A DNA stretch of 14,365 nt from Blastocladiella britannica. Taxonomy: Eukaryota; Blastocladiomycota; Blastocladiomycetes; Blastocladiales; Blastocladiaceae. The DNA is taken from contig MU625002.1 in assembly GCA_025349905.2 (NCBI GenBank), positions 1-14,365 on the forward strand, written 5' to 3'. A program made the translations under genes and the position numbers. The notes beneath the pieces were generated by a model. It was not told the origin of the DNA. It searched no databases and saw nothing but the letters and a program-made list of their open reading frames with translations. This document shows, piece by piece, positions 1 through 8,063 of this stretch; positions within the stretch are counted from its first letter, which is position 1; every line of letters starts with the position of its first letter.

Positions 1-40
1 TTCTTTTTTAAAGGGTCGGTCTGACATTTCGTGGTATCAG

Positions 41-913
41 GCGTCCTGGCCGATTTGACGGCGCCCAAGCCTGCTGCTGCTGCTGCTGCTGCTACCCCTG
101 CTACCCCTGCTGCTGCTACCCCTGCTGCCAGTGCCGACCTCGACGAAGACGCCTTCATGAAGGAGCTTTCGGCCGGCATGGAGCAAATGATGGCGGGCAT
201 CTCGTCCGCGGACCCGGCCGCCATGGAGCAGCTCTTGGGCGCCATTTCCGGCACTGATGGTGCTTCCGGTGCTGCCCCTGCTCCCGCCAGCGATGCCAGC
301 AACGGAAAGACGGCCGCGTCGTTCCAGGAGCGTATTCGCCAGACCATGACCAAGCTCCAAGAGTCGGGTGTAGCTCAGGTACGCGCGTCTCTTATTATTA
401 TTTTTCATTTTCATTTCTAAAGCACTCACAATGGATCAGTCGGAAGCCGCAGGTGCCGACGGAGCCGAGGACATGGATGCGCTCATGGCCGAGATGATGC
501 GCCAGATGGAGCAGCTCACCGACTCGGGCGAGTTTGACCAGGTGCTGGAGGGCATGATGCAGTCGCTGCTCTCCAAGGACATTCTGCACGAGCCGCTCAA
601 GGACCTGCACGCGCGGTATCCCGACTACCTGGCCGCCAACCGCGACTCGCTCGCCGCCGACGACCTGTCCATGTACGAGAAGCAGTACGCGCTCATTGGC
701 GAGATTCTGGCCATCTACAACGCCAACCCCGACGGCGCGGCCGAGAACGAGGGCTCGGACGCCCAGAAGAAGGTTGCAGAGCTCATGCACCAGGTTCAGG
801 AGCTCGGTCAGCCCCCAGCAGAAATTATGCGCGAGCTGGCACCCGCCGCCTCCGCCGCCGGGGCCGAGGGCGGTGCCGATGGCGAGGTTCCGCCCGAGTG
901 TGCGTCCATGTGA
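41..913 (+). CDS. PEX19: PEX19 peroxisomal membrane protein chaperone/import receptor, 5' end missing
   Basis: PEX19 binds newly made peroxisomal membrane proteins in the cytosol and delivers them to PEX3 on the peroxisome. Two exons are visible, 41-378 and 440-913, joined in phase 0 by a 61-nt intron with donor gtacgc. The start lies upstream of the window; bases 1-40 look like the tail of an earlier intron, with a CTGAC branch-like motif and an acceptor at 39-40. An Ala/Pro/Thr linker is followed by the family's acidic helical region (FMKELSAGMEQMMAG, then DPAAMEQLLGAI and SFQERIRQTM), then LLSKDILHEPLKDL, YPDYLAANRDSL and ELMHQVQELGQPP, all typical PEX19 positions. The protein ends in CASM, a CaaX farnesylation box as expected for PEX19. 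The linker near 70-127 is a CTG/CCCCTG-type coding microsatellite. It converges on the next gene with 57 bp between stops. Identification is firm; the first visible exon boundary is inferred. Confidence 0.93.
70..127 (+). repeat. Coding CTG/GCT and CCCCTG microsatellite
   Basis: Seven GCT-type units are followed by alternating CCCCTG and GCT blocks, encoding an Ala-rich tract with Thr-Pro interruptions in the PEX19 N-terminal linker. Likely length-variable between strains (inference). Confidence 0.85.
379..439 (+). other. PEX19 intron
   Basis: A 61-nt AT-rich intron with donor gtacgc and an acceptor ending atcag. It is needed because the upstream reading frame stops at 418-420 while PEX19 homology resumes in another frame from 440. 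Confidence 0.8.
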
Positions 914-970
914 AGCCTTTTGTGAATTTACAGTGTATTCGAGCCGCTGTGCTCCTTTTTTTTGCTCTCC

Positions 971-1873
971 TTACCACGCCAACTCGCCCAGCGTGCCGCG
1001 GCGAATCAAGCCCGTCAATCCATCCACGTCCAGGCACTTGACGTGCAAAAGCCTGCCGAGGAGCTGAGCAAGCGGTTTGGGCGGGTCGGGCTCTGCAATC
1101 ACAAGCGTCAAGAGCGTGGGATCACGGTCCAGCTCCTCGATCGGGAGGTACTGCTTTCGCATGTGGTCAGTATAAACATATAAACACGAATACAAATGGA
1201 GCCGTACCGTGGCTCTCAGCGCTTGCGACAGCCGCACGCCCGTCGCGTGCTCGAGCGAGCAGCCCGCCGTCACTGCCAGGCCTTTTCCTGCGAGCATTGG
1301 GCCGCGCTGGAGCCTTTCCATGGCCGCCGCGACCGTCATCCCAAACTCGGTCTCAAACTTGTCGTCTCTCAACAAGTACCGCTGTTCGTCTAGGCAAGCA
1401 GGAGGATGTCAATGCCGATGAACTAAGGCAAAAAGAAGAAGTGGACCATACCAGCAAAGTGCCCAGCAGCAGCGCTCGCCCTGAGCCACTCGGGAGTGAC
1501 AATAAACCGGGCGGATGCCATGCTCAGCAAGAACCTCTCTGTGCTTGAAGCCTCGGGTGTAACGAGATGCGATACCCCAACCGTCGGGTGCGATTCCACA
1601 ATGGCTCCAAGGGCAGCAACCCGCGCCGTCAGTGCGGGCAAGGGCGAGCGGCGTGAAAACATGATGCGAATGAGCGCGCGTGGTGCCGCTGCAGCAGCGG
1701 CCCCCGCCCCCGATCCCGGTTGTGGCGTGGCAAGAGCCAGTGTCGCAGATGAGCGTGCAACAACTGCAAGGCGGGGCGGTGTTGCCGGATTCGTTGCCTC
1801 TGCTCCATTTGGCCGCAAGGGTGTTGTATCCGCGCTGGCCTGTTATTTATGACGTGAGGACAGCATTTCGCCT

Positions 1874-1916
<43 letters not shown>

Positions 1917-3647
1917 AGATATAGATACCGCAAAAGCGCCAGTGACGGGTGTCCCACGCAAGTTACTTGACGGAACAGCGATAACCGATGTTGCTCCAGG
2001 CGTCTGCGTATAATTTGTGAGACAGATAATAAAATAAAAATAAAATAAAAAACACGCACCCGCGCTTCAAGAGTTGGATGGCTGCCAGGCACAGGCTTGG
2101 CCTTGTGCTGGTGCAGAGCATGAAACTCTCCCCCGGCCCCGTCCTCCCACGACTTTTCAATGTCGCGCCGGTCGTGCTCACTGAGTTGATCGAGCATCGA
2201 GTACTGGCGGTGAACCTGGTCCACGCCACGGAGTTTGGCGCGCCGAGGCGCTGCTGGATGCCCAGCGGCAATATCGCCCGCATCTCCCGACACGCCAAGC
2301 GATTCCAGCTCGCGTGCTGCCAGCCGGCGGGCCCGATCCACAATGGCGCGGCACTCCTGGTCAATGCGAGCCACAGACCGCGGCGGGACTCGGCTCAGCC
2401 CTGCACAGTCCACACGCTCGCTGCCGAGCTCGGGAAAGGAGCAATAGCGTGGGTCCGCCGCATCCGGAAACGCTCCAAAGAGGGCAGCGTCCTCCAGCCA
2501 GTGGTAATTGACGACCCGCACGCCCGTGAACGCAGAATCGGGCGTGGTGGGTGCATTGGCCGCCAGTGTGAATTTCTGCCCTGCTGGTCTGCGAAAGGGC
2601 CCGCCGTATGCGTGTGAGAGCAAATAAATTGATTGTGCACTTGACAAGGGAGGCGCACCGAGCAGCAATCAGATGGGTCGTTTGCGCATTCATGGTCGAG
2701 TTGTACTTGAGCCCGACGATGGCCAGGAGCTCCTTGACGTACTCGCGATCCCGATGAATGAATTCTGTGACGCATGCAACGATTTTGGCAGTGGAAGCAG
2801 GGCGGCGGTGCGGGAATGGCACGTGGAGCACCGAGTCGAGCGGATCTGACCAGCGGTTTGTGCGCATCACGTCCACCAACCAAAAGACGCTTGCCACGGC
2901 AATGCCATGCTCTCGGGCGCTCAAATAGGCGGCACTTTGAGCGTACCGCATCACGGCCACATCCACCAGGGGTCCGCCGGAGCCAGGGGGCATCTGTGGC
3001 ATCACTATCGCGCGGTTTGCGAGCGCGATCGCGGCAAGCTTGGCACGCCAGGCTTCCGATATATCGCCGTGCAGGTAGAGGGTCTTTCCTGCCAGCGCAT
3101 TGCACTGCAGCGACGTGTCCAGGTCTCGATGCAGAAAGTAAGACGATGCCAACGAAATAGGCGCCGGGTCCCCTTGCGCCGCCCTGCGCGGGACGTGCTG
3201 CTGCATCCCAGACATCTCGAGCCAGTATCGGTCCGGATGAACGAGCTTGCTGTGGGCAATACAGTCGTGGAGCCAGGAGCCCGTGACGACGTGCCAGGGG
3301 GGCGACTTTGGCGGCTCAGAGTCATCGCCATGGCCAAGGGTCGCAGCGGCTGCGACGAGTGCGCGTTCGAGTGCAGGAGAGGCCGCTCCACGGGCCGCGG
3401 ACAAGACCACAACAACGTGCGTTAGCGAGCGTGCATCCGCCAGGTCGAGTCGGTAGGCGCCGCCGCGGTCGAGAATCTCGGCGCACGACGCGATGAGGGC
3501 GTCGTCCAGCGCCTGCTGCGAATGCGCGGATGGCGCGGGGTCAGCGAGGACAGCAATGGTCAGGCCCGAAAATATGCGGTCGGAGGCGCATTCGGGCGCA
3601 GGGAGCGGTCCGCCGCCGCCGCCGTTGACCGCGGGGTCGGCTGTCAT
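971..3647 (-). CDS. Multi-BRCT DNA-damage scaffold protein, Brc1/Rtt107/PTIP-like
   Basis: Proteins of this class bind phosphorylated partners, including phospho-H2A at damaged forks, and scaffold replication-stress repair in the nucleus. I infer six exons: 3647-2659, 2588-2060, 2003-1929, 1839-1452, 1389-1208 and 1153-971. All splice phases agree and give 781 residues. Three N-terminal BRCT units are readable: about 23-143 (conserved Trp in VTGSWLHDCI), 183-275 (ASVFWLVDV) and 285-382 (TTHLIA, then VVNYHWLED). A low-complexity linker with a charged helical part follows. A C-terminal tandem pair begins near 586 (SHLVTP, then FIVTPEWL) and continues through DEQRYLLRDDKFETEFG, the usual inter-BRCT connector, to the end. 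The start ATG at 3647 sits 108 bp from the divergent NME5 start. One intron contains a 38-nt T tract, and the last acceptor is a NAGNAG pair. Which family member this is (Brc1, Rtt107 or PTIP) cannot be decided by eye. Confidence 0.85.
1876..1913. repeat. 38-bp poly(A)/poly(T) tract
   Basis: An uninterrupted run of 38 A on the + strand. It is T in the sense of the BRCT gene and lies in the intron spanning 1928-1840, where it could act as an extreme polypyrimidine tract. Confidence 0.97.
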
Positions 3648-3755
3648 TTGCTATGAAGGGCGGATCTTGTTTGGTTCTTTTTTTCTCGTCTTCACTCTTT
3701 GTTCCCATCAAACCATCTCTTCCCCCGCTTTTGAGGAAAAGGCACCGATCCGACC
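3648..3755. promoter_or_regulatory. Shared divergent promoter region, BRCT gene / NME5
   Basis: Only 108 bp separate the two divergent start codons, so promoters and 5' UTRs of both genes must lie here or overlap the coding regions. The segment is T-rich on the + strand around 3670-3725. I see no clear TATA box. Confidence 0.5.
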
Positions 3756-4768
3756 ATGTCCGACGCCCCATTTGTCGAGCGCACGCTTGCCATCATCAAG
3801 CCCGATGCGGCTGCCCATGTCAGCGATATCGTCTATGCCATTGAGCGCGACGGCTTTGCCATTCTGGATGTGCGCACTCTCTAATTCTTCTTTTTTTCTT
3901 TTTCTTTTTCTTTTTCTTTTTCTTTTTCTTTTTTTTTGCCATGTACTCGCATTTTGACATTGATTTGGTAGAAAAAACACCTCCATTTGACCATTGATCA
4001 AGCCCGCGATTTCTACGCCGAGCACATGGGACGGCCCTTCTTTGATCCGCTGACGGCATTTATGAGCAGGTGTGTGTGCTGCTTGGTTGCTTTCTGTTTT
4101 TGCCTGGTGATTGCGGAATGCTGACCTCCATTGCATTGCATTGCACTTGCAGCGGTCCAATCCATGTCCTGATCCTGTCGCGCGAATCGGCCATCTCTCG
4201 CTGGCGACGCCTGCTCGGTCCCACTGACTCGAACCAGGCTCGAGAGACGGCTCCTTCTTCGTCCGTTTTCAAATTTATTGCCGCCTTTTCCAGCACTTGC
4301 CGCAATAAAAAATAAAAAATAAAAACATAGAATCCGTGCTCGATTCGGCACCGACAACCAGCGCAATGCATGCCATGGCTCAGACTCTCCCAAGTCGGCG
4401 GATCGCGAGATTCGGTTCTTTTTTCCCAATGGCACGCTCCCTCATTTGCATTTTGCAAAAAACAAACGATCTTTGGGGGTGCTGACACGCGAGATGGGGG
4501 TGACTACAACAGCAACGGTGGAGCCGCTTCCCGACAGCACGCAAATTGCCACCTTTTTGGAGGCTTCCGTGTACCCGACTCTGACCAAGGGCCTCGTCCA
4601 GCTCTGCACAGAGAAGCCCACAAATCCAACGGTGCGCTGATCTTCATTCGCTTTATTTTGCCCACATGTCGCCTCACCCACGGATCGTTTTGTTTGATTT
4701 GGCAGGAATGGCTGGGCAAATGGCTGCTGCAAAACAACCCCAACAAACCCCGGACGGTTGTGCCGTGA
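3756..4768 (+). CDS. NME5: NME5-type nucleoside diphosphate kinase-like axonemal protein with Dpy-30 tail
   Basis: NME5/RSP23-type proteins are components of flagellar radial spokes. They combine an NDP-kinase fold with a C-terminal Dpy-30 dimerisation motif. Five exons are inferred: 3756-3869, 3972-4069, 4153-4260, 4331-4631 and 4706-4768. Phases are consistent and give 227 residues. Motifs in order: [11 protein letters not shown] with the NDPK Lys (K15), [52 protein letters not shown] with the catalytic His (H122), and REIRFFFP. The tail [38 protein letters not shown] is the Dpy-30-like part seen in NME5 and absent from housekeeping NDPKs. Conserved Lys, Asn and His leave kinase chemistry possible. 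About 25 extra residues (140-165) separate the two domains and could hide an unrecognised intron. The gene converges on another axonemal gene 52 bp downstream. Confidence 0.92.
3887..3938 (+). repeat. (CTTTTT)n microsatellite in NME5 intron 1
   Basis: Several near-perfect CTTTTT units flanked by longer T runs, inside the 102-nt first intron of NME5 (3870-3971), the longest intron inferred in the window. It forms a long polypyrimidine tract upstream of the acceptor. Confidence 0.9.
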
Positions 4769-4820
4769 CTTTTTTTTATTTATATTTACTTGGCTCCATT
4801 AAAATGTTTCTACGCCAATA

Positions 4821-5430
4821 TCACTTGGAGGCGCGAGGGAAACGAGTCACATCGGACGCCCTGCGCGGGTGGTGGAAAAGTGGATTGATGAGATTTTCGG
4901 GGACCTTTTCGTTGCCAATCGCATGAAATCAGTGGCTGCCAAATCAAAGTGAAAAGACAAAAAAGGGAGCAATACCAATTGCTCAGTGTGCCAAAAGTAC
5001 TCTTGAGACGTGGTCTGCGGTGCCGAGTACTTTTCCCGTGGAGTTTTGCTCAACTTGGCAGCAAATTCATTGTACTCGGCTGTGATCAGCGCAAGAAATG
5101 TTGAGCAAAAAAAAAAAAAAAAATGGATTCGAAATGAAAATAAAAACATGACGAACGATCTCCATGCTCCTCAGCAGGCACAACGGTGGTGGTGTTGGGC
5201 TTTGCCGTCAGCACCAAGTCTGGATCACACAGGGTGAGTGCCAAGTCCTGTATTTAAAGATTTGAAAGCGTACTCTTTTTAATGTTGGGCGACAGCATGT
5301 AGTGATCGTGGAGCGTGTGCCGGCGCATTTGCTTGCGGATCGTCTCCTCGAGGATGGCGTTCTTTTGGATCGTGTTGAGCTTCTCGACGGTTCCGGCCGG
5401 GGCACCGCTATCGGCGGGCTTATCTGCCAT
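4821..5430 (-). CDS. CFAP144: CFAP144 (FAM183)-like cilia- and flagella-associated protein
   Basis: CFAP144/FAM183 proteins are small microtubule-inner or doublet-associated axonemal proteins. Four exons are inferred: 5430-5274, 5219-5157, 5079-4976 and 4904-4821. They give 135 residues, close to the family's usual size. The N-terminal helix ILEETIRKQMRRHTLHDHY, followed by LSPN, a Lys-Pro stretch (LTAKPNTTTVVP), KYSAPQTTSQEYFW and the C-terminal HHPRRASDVTRF, occur in the order expected for the family. The last exon was decided by frame. An acceptor ending aaaag at 4905 gives phase 0, GC-rich third positions and the HHPRR-SDVTRF tail; the nearer acceptor gives unrelated peptides. The exon 2 donor is less certain (gttcgt is preferred over a gt a few bases downstream). 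It is convergent with NME5, leaving 52 bp between stops. Confidence 0.8.
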
Positions 5431-5629
5431 TTTTGTCCTTTTTATAATAATTGCCGAAATTCTGCGTTTGAGAAACGCTTGTGGCACGTGCGGGTCCACT
5501 GAAACGATCTAAAGAAAATGCATCCAAAGCCATGAAGCCGTTGCCGGCTCCTCGGCCGCCTTCGCCTTGACCAACCATTGGCAAGCACTGAAAGCGCTGA
5601 ATTTTTTTTCTTTTTTTTTTTTTTAAACC
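5431..5629. promoter_or_regulatory. Divergent intergenic region, CFAP144-like / Pro-rich gene
   Basis: A 199-bp region between divergent start codons. The side next to the + gene has a T tract interrupted by one C (about 5602-5624) just before ACCATGAG, the presumed start. I find no confident TATA box or other motif. Confidence 0.4.
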
Positions 5630-6553
5630 ATGAGTTTCCGCAAGAACCCACCGCGCCCGCCCACCCCGGAACCAGAGGAGCACGAGGCAGTTGCCACCGC
5701 CTTCGCGCCGCCAACATCTGCATCACAGCAGGCCACGCGCCTCTCCCACGCCGCCGCCGTCCGCCAATGCCACGACCAGTTCACGTCGCTCGTCCTCGCG
5801 CACGAACTCTCGTCCGCCTGCCGCCTTGAGCCCGCATCCCCGGCCTTTCACTGCCCGCCATCGCCCGTGCTCTCTGCCCAGGGCGACCTGGCACGCCGCG
5901 ATTCGGTGCAGTCGGTCGCCTCCTCGACGTCCTCCTTGCTTCCGCCTTCCCCGCTCGCCTGGCGCCGCGGGTCTGTGCCCATGGTATTGGCGGCCGGCAA
6001 CACGCAGCTCCCGCCACCTGCGCTGCTGCCGACCCCTGCCGCGTCGCCCAGCGTATGCGGCACGCTGTCGTCCAGTGCCGCTCCGGGCAGCCCGCTTTTC
6101 TCGTTCTCGTTTCCGGTGGTAATGCCGCGCCAAGCCCCACCGCTTGCACCCGTGCGTCGCCCTCTCGAAAGCGGCACGTGCGCTGGCCCGGCACCCCATC
6201 TCGAGCGCCCGGCCAGCCTGCTGGCAAGGTCTCCCCTTGGCCATCGCGAGCACGAGGACACGTCCAATGCGGATGGGGCCGCTTTCACGACGCGGAGCAC
6301 CCGCAAACGCCGCCGCGACGACGACGACGGTGACGGCAGCGACCTTGGCAAGGATCCATTGCATCCCACAGCTCCTGCAGATGCCGCTCTGGCCCCTCCG
6401 CCCGCTGTCCGGCGTCGGTGTGCGCTGCCCGACATTCGCATTCCCATTGACATCACCATGGCCATGGCCGCAACACCATGGGCCTCGAGGTTGGCTGGCG
6501 ACTGCGGCGGCGCATCAGCGAAACGGTCTCGGCCTCGTTCTTCCACTCTCTGA
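5630..6553 (+). CDS. Unrecognised Pro/Ser/Ala-rich, probably nuclear protein
   Basis: A single-exon 307-residue reading frame with GC-rich third positions and the start context AACCATGAG just after a T tract. I recognise no domain. The N-terminus is Pro/Glu-rich (PPRPPTPEPEEHE), followed by a short region near 36-66 that could be helical (RLSHAAAVRQCHDQFTSLVL). The remainder is low-complexity Pro/Ser/Ala. A basic-acidic block at about 222-236 (RSTRKRRRDDDDGDG) resembles a nuclear localisation signal. RRDSV (89-93) and RRGSV (112-116) match the consensus for basophilic kinases such as PKA, and several SP sites suggest proline-directed phosphorylation. It looks like an intrinsically disordered regulator, but its function is unknown. 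The strong antisense frames over it are GC-bias shadows. Confidence 0.65.
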   Translation: MSFRKNPPRPPTPEPEEHEAVATAFAPPTSASQQATRLSHAAAVRQCHDQFTSLVLAHELSSACRLEPASPAFHCPPSPVLSAQGDLARRDSVQSVASSTSSLLPPSPLAWRRGSVPMVLAAGNTQLPPPALLPTPAASPSVCGTLSSSAAPGSPLFSFSFPVVMPRQAPPLAPVRRPLESGTCAGPAPHLERPASLLARSPLGHREHEDTSNADGAAFTTRSTRKRRRDDDDGDGSDLGKDPLHPTAPADAALAPPPAVRRRCALPDIRIPIDITMAMAATPWASRLAGDCGGASAKRSRPRSSTL

Positions 6554-6867
6554 GTCTGTTCCCGCTCCTTTTTCACTTCATTGTTCTTTGGAGAGATCGC
6601 ATCCCTCGTCTCCCCTCACCTGTTGTACCATCCCTCACATATTCTCCCGCTTCTTTCTTGCACTGGCTGCCTCTGAATGTAATTTTTTTTTATACTGGTG
6701 TAATTTTGTTAGAGCACGAGCATAAGCATATACGTGAGGGCAATCGGTGTTCATATTTCGTCAAAAAAAAAGTGAATCTTAGAATAAATGCACGCTCGAA
6801 AGAGAAAAAAAGGCGCAAATCCTCATCCGATTCCAAAATAATAAACAAGTGCAGGTTACTACATATT
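6554..6867. other. Intergenic region between convergent genes
   Basis: 314 bp between the stops of the Pro-rich gene (+) and the Mpv17-like gene (-). It is AT-rich, with scattered T and A runs, and presumably carries both 3' UTRs. I see no RNA gene or conserved reading frame in it. Confidence 0.6.
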
Positions 6868-8017
6868 TCAGTGACTGTGGCCGACGTAGCTCAGGAACGC
6901 GTTCCAGAACACGTTGACCCCATTGACCATGACCGGCTGCAAGTGCACGGGCACCCGCGAGAAGTTGACAAACTGGATCGGCGCCCACACCGACACGTCC
7001 ACCTTGTACGTGCTGAGCGCATCGCGCTTGTACTGGGCCCAGATCGCGCTGGGTTGCATTCCCGACACCAGCGACGTGGACGTGAAGAAGAAGGTCAAGT
7101 ACGGCGGATCAAAGATGCACTTTTTGTTTCTGACGTTGGTCAGATCTCAAGCATGGTAAATAAGAGAAGGAATGAACGCACGAGATCAGCAAAGAGCTTG
7201 GTGCCGAGGATCCGGCGCTGCAGCGACTTTGGCGAAACGGGTGTCCCTCGAGCGGCAGCGGTCGCGGCCCGTTGCGCAAAGTGGTGGTTGACGACGTGGT
7301 CCAGCTTTGCGTACCAGAACGTGTACAGCGGGCCAGCAATCACCAGTCCGAAGCCGGTCATGGTTGCCACTGGCGTTGGGGTGTTTTGTGAGTGACGTGC
7401 GCTGCATTAAAGCGCTGCATTAAAGCGCTGCATTAAAGCGCGATAACAACAAGGGCACACGCACGCCGGCTCCAGTCGACACGAAACCGAGGATCAACCG
7501 CGTGCTCGTGCGCCATCGCGAGCATTGGGTTGTTGACGGTCACCGATGACGATGCGAGCGCCTCGCGCACCATCTCTGCGCCATGGGCTGCCGGCGCAGT
7601 CGCAGCCACCAGCAGCTCGTCGGCGTGCCAGGGAATGACAGTGGCGCCAGTGGTGGCACCGGCGACCGGGAGCAGTAACGACGCCGGCGATGGCGCGGAG
7701 AGCGCGGCAATGCTGATCCCTGCTAGCTCCGATTCGGGATCGCACCGCGTCACCCTGTTGGCGGCCACGGCAGCTGCAGTTGCCACCGACGGCACCGTCA
7801 AGGCGTGTGTCGGGTTAGACGCGTCACCATTGCCATTGCCGCCGCCGCCGGTCCCCGTGAGGTGCGCCGAGATGGACGCAGCCGATGGCTTCTGATGGTG
7901 CTCTATCGCTTGCGAGAGGAGGTCGCCGCAGCACCACAGTACCGCCGCCGTCGCGCTCTGAGTCTTGTATGGGTGGGCCTCGAGTATGCGGTTGTAGCCC
8001 GACAGGAGACGGTACAT
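6868..8017 (-). CDS. Mpv17/PMP22-family membrane protein with large internal insertion
   Basis: Mpv17/PMP22 proteins are small four-helix membrane proteins of the mitochondrial inner membrane or peroxisome. Three exons are inferred: 8017-7465, 7369-7182 and 7119-6868. Phases agree and give 330 residues. Family marks are clear: an N-terminal YNRILEAHPYKTQSATAAVL and GDLLSQAIEHH, then RVDWSR, GPLYTFWYAKLD, a Pro-Tyr-Leu-Thr segment (FDPPYLTFFFTS), and the C-terminal WAPIQFVNF, RVPVHLQP and NAFLSYVGH signature. Between the first helix and DWSR lie about 130 Ala/Ser/Thr/Gly-rich residues (about 42-175) not expected in a family of roughly 180-200 residues; they are encoded without a stop in exon 1. 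The first intron carries a 13-bp tandem repeat. The start is only 46 bp downstream of the VAC14 stop on the same strand, so its promoter probably overlaps VAC14's last exon. Confidence 0.88.
7399..7441. repeat. 13-bp tandem repeat, 3.3 copies, in Mpv17-like intron 1
   Basis: Unit GCGCTGCATTAAA occurs at 7399-7411, 7412-7424 and 7425-7437 with identical copies and a partial fourth. Each unit boundary forms a small inverted repeat (GCGCT...AGCGC), so the array can fold as alternative hairpins. It lies in the 95-nt intron 7464-7370. Confidence 0.95.
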
Positions 8018-8063
8018 TGTTAGGTAATTATGATGTATCCGGATTGCGAGTGGAGGATTCCGT

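Noticed and set aside
1847..2668. Continuous - frame ending in a poly-Phe run
   Set aside because: The end reads through two introns including the T tract; homology supports only 2588-2060 of it as an exon.
4847..4920. Alternative last exon of the CFAP144-like gene (ATDFMRLATKRS frame)
   Set aside because: Needs a phase that the donor at 4976 does not give and has no family resemblance; the acceptor at 4905 gives the HHPRR-SDVTRF tail in phase.
7399..7441. CRISPR-like array
   Set aside because: Units are directly adjacent with no spacers, and the context is a eukaryotic intron.
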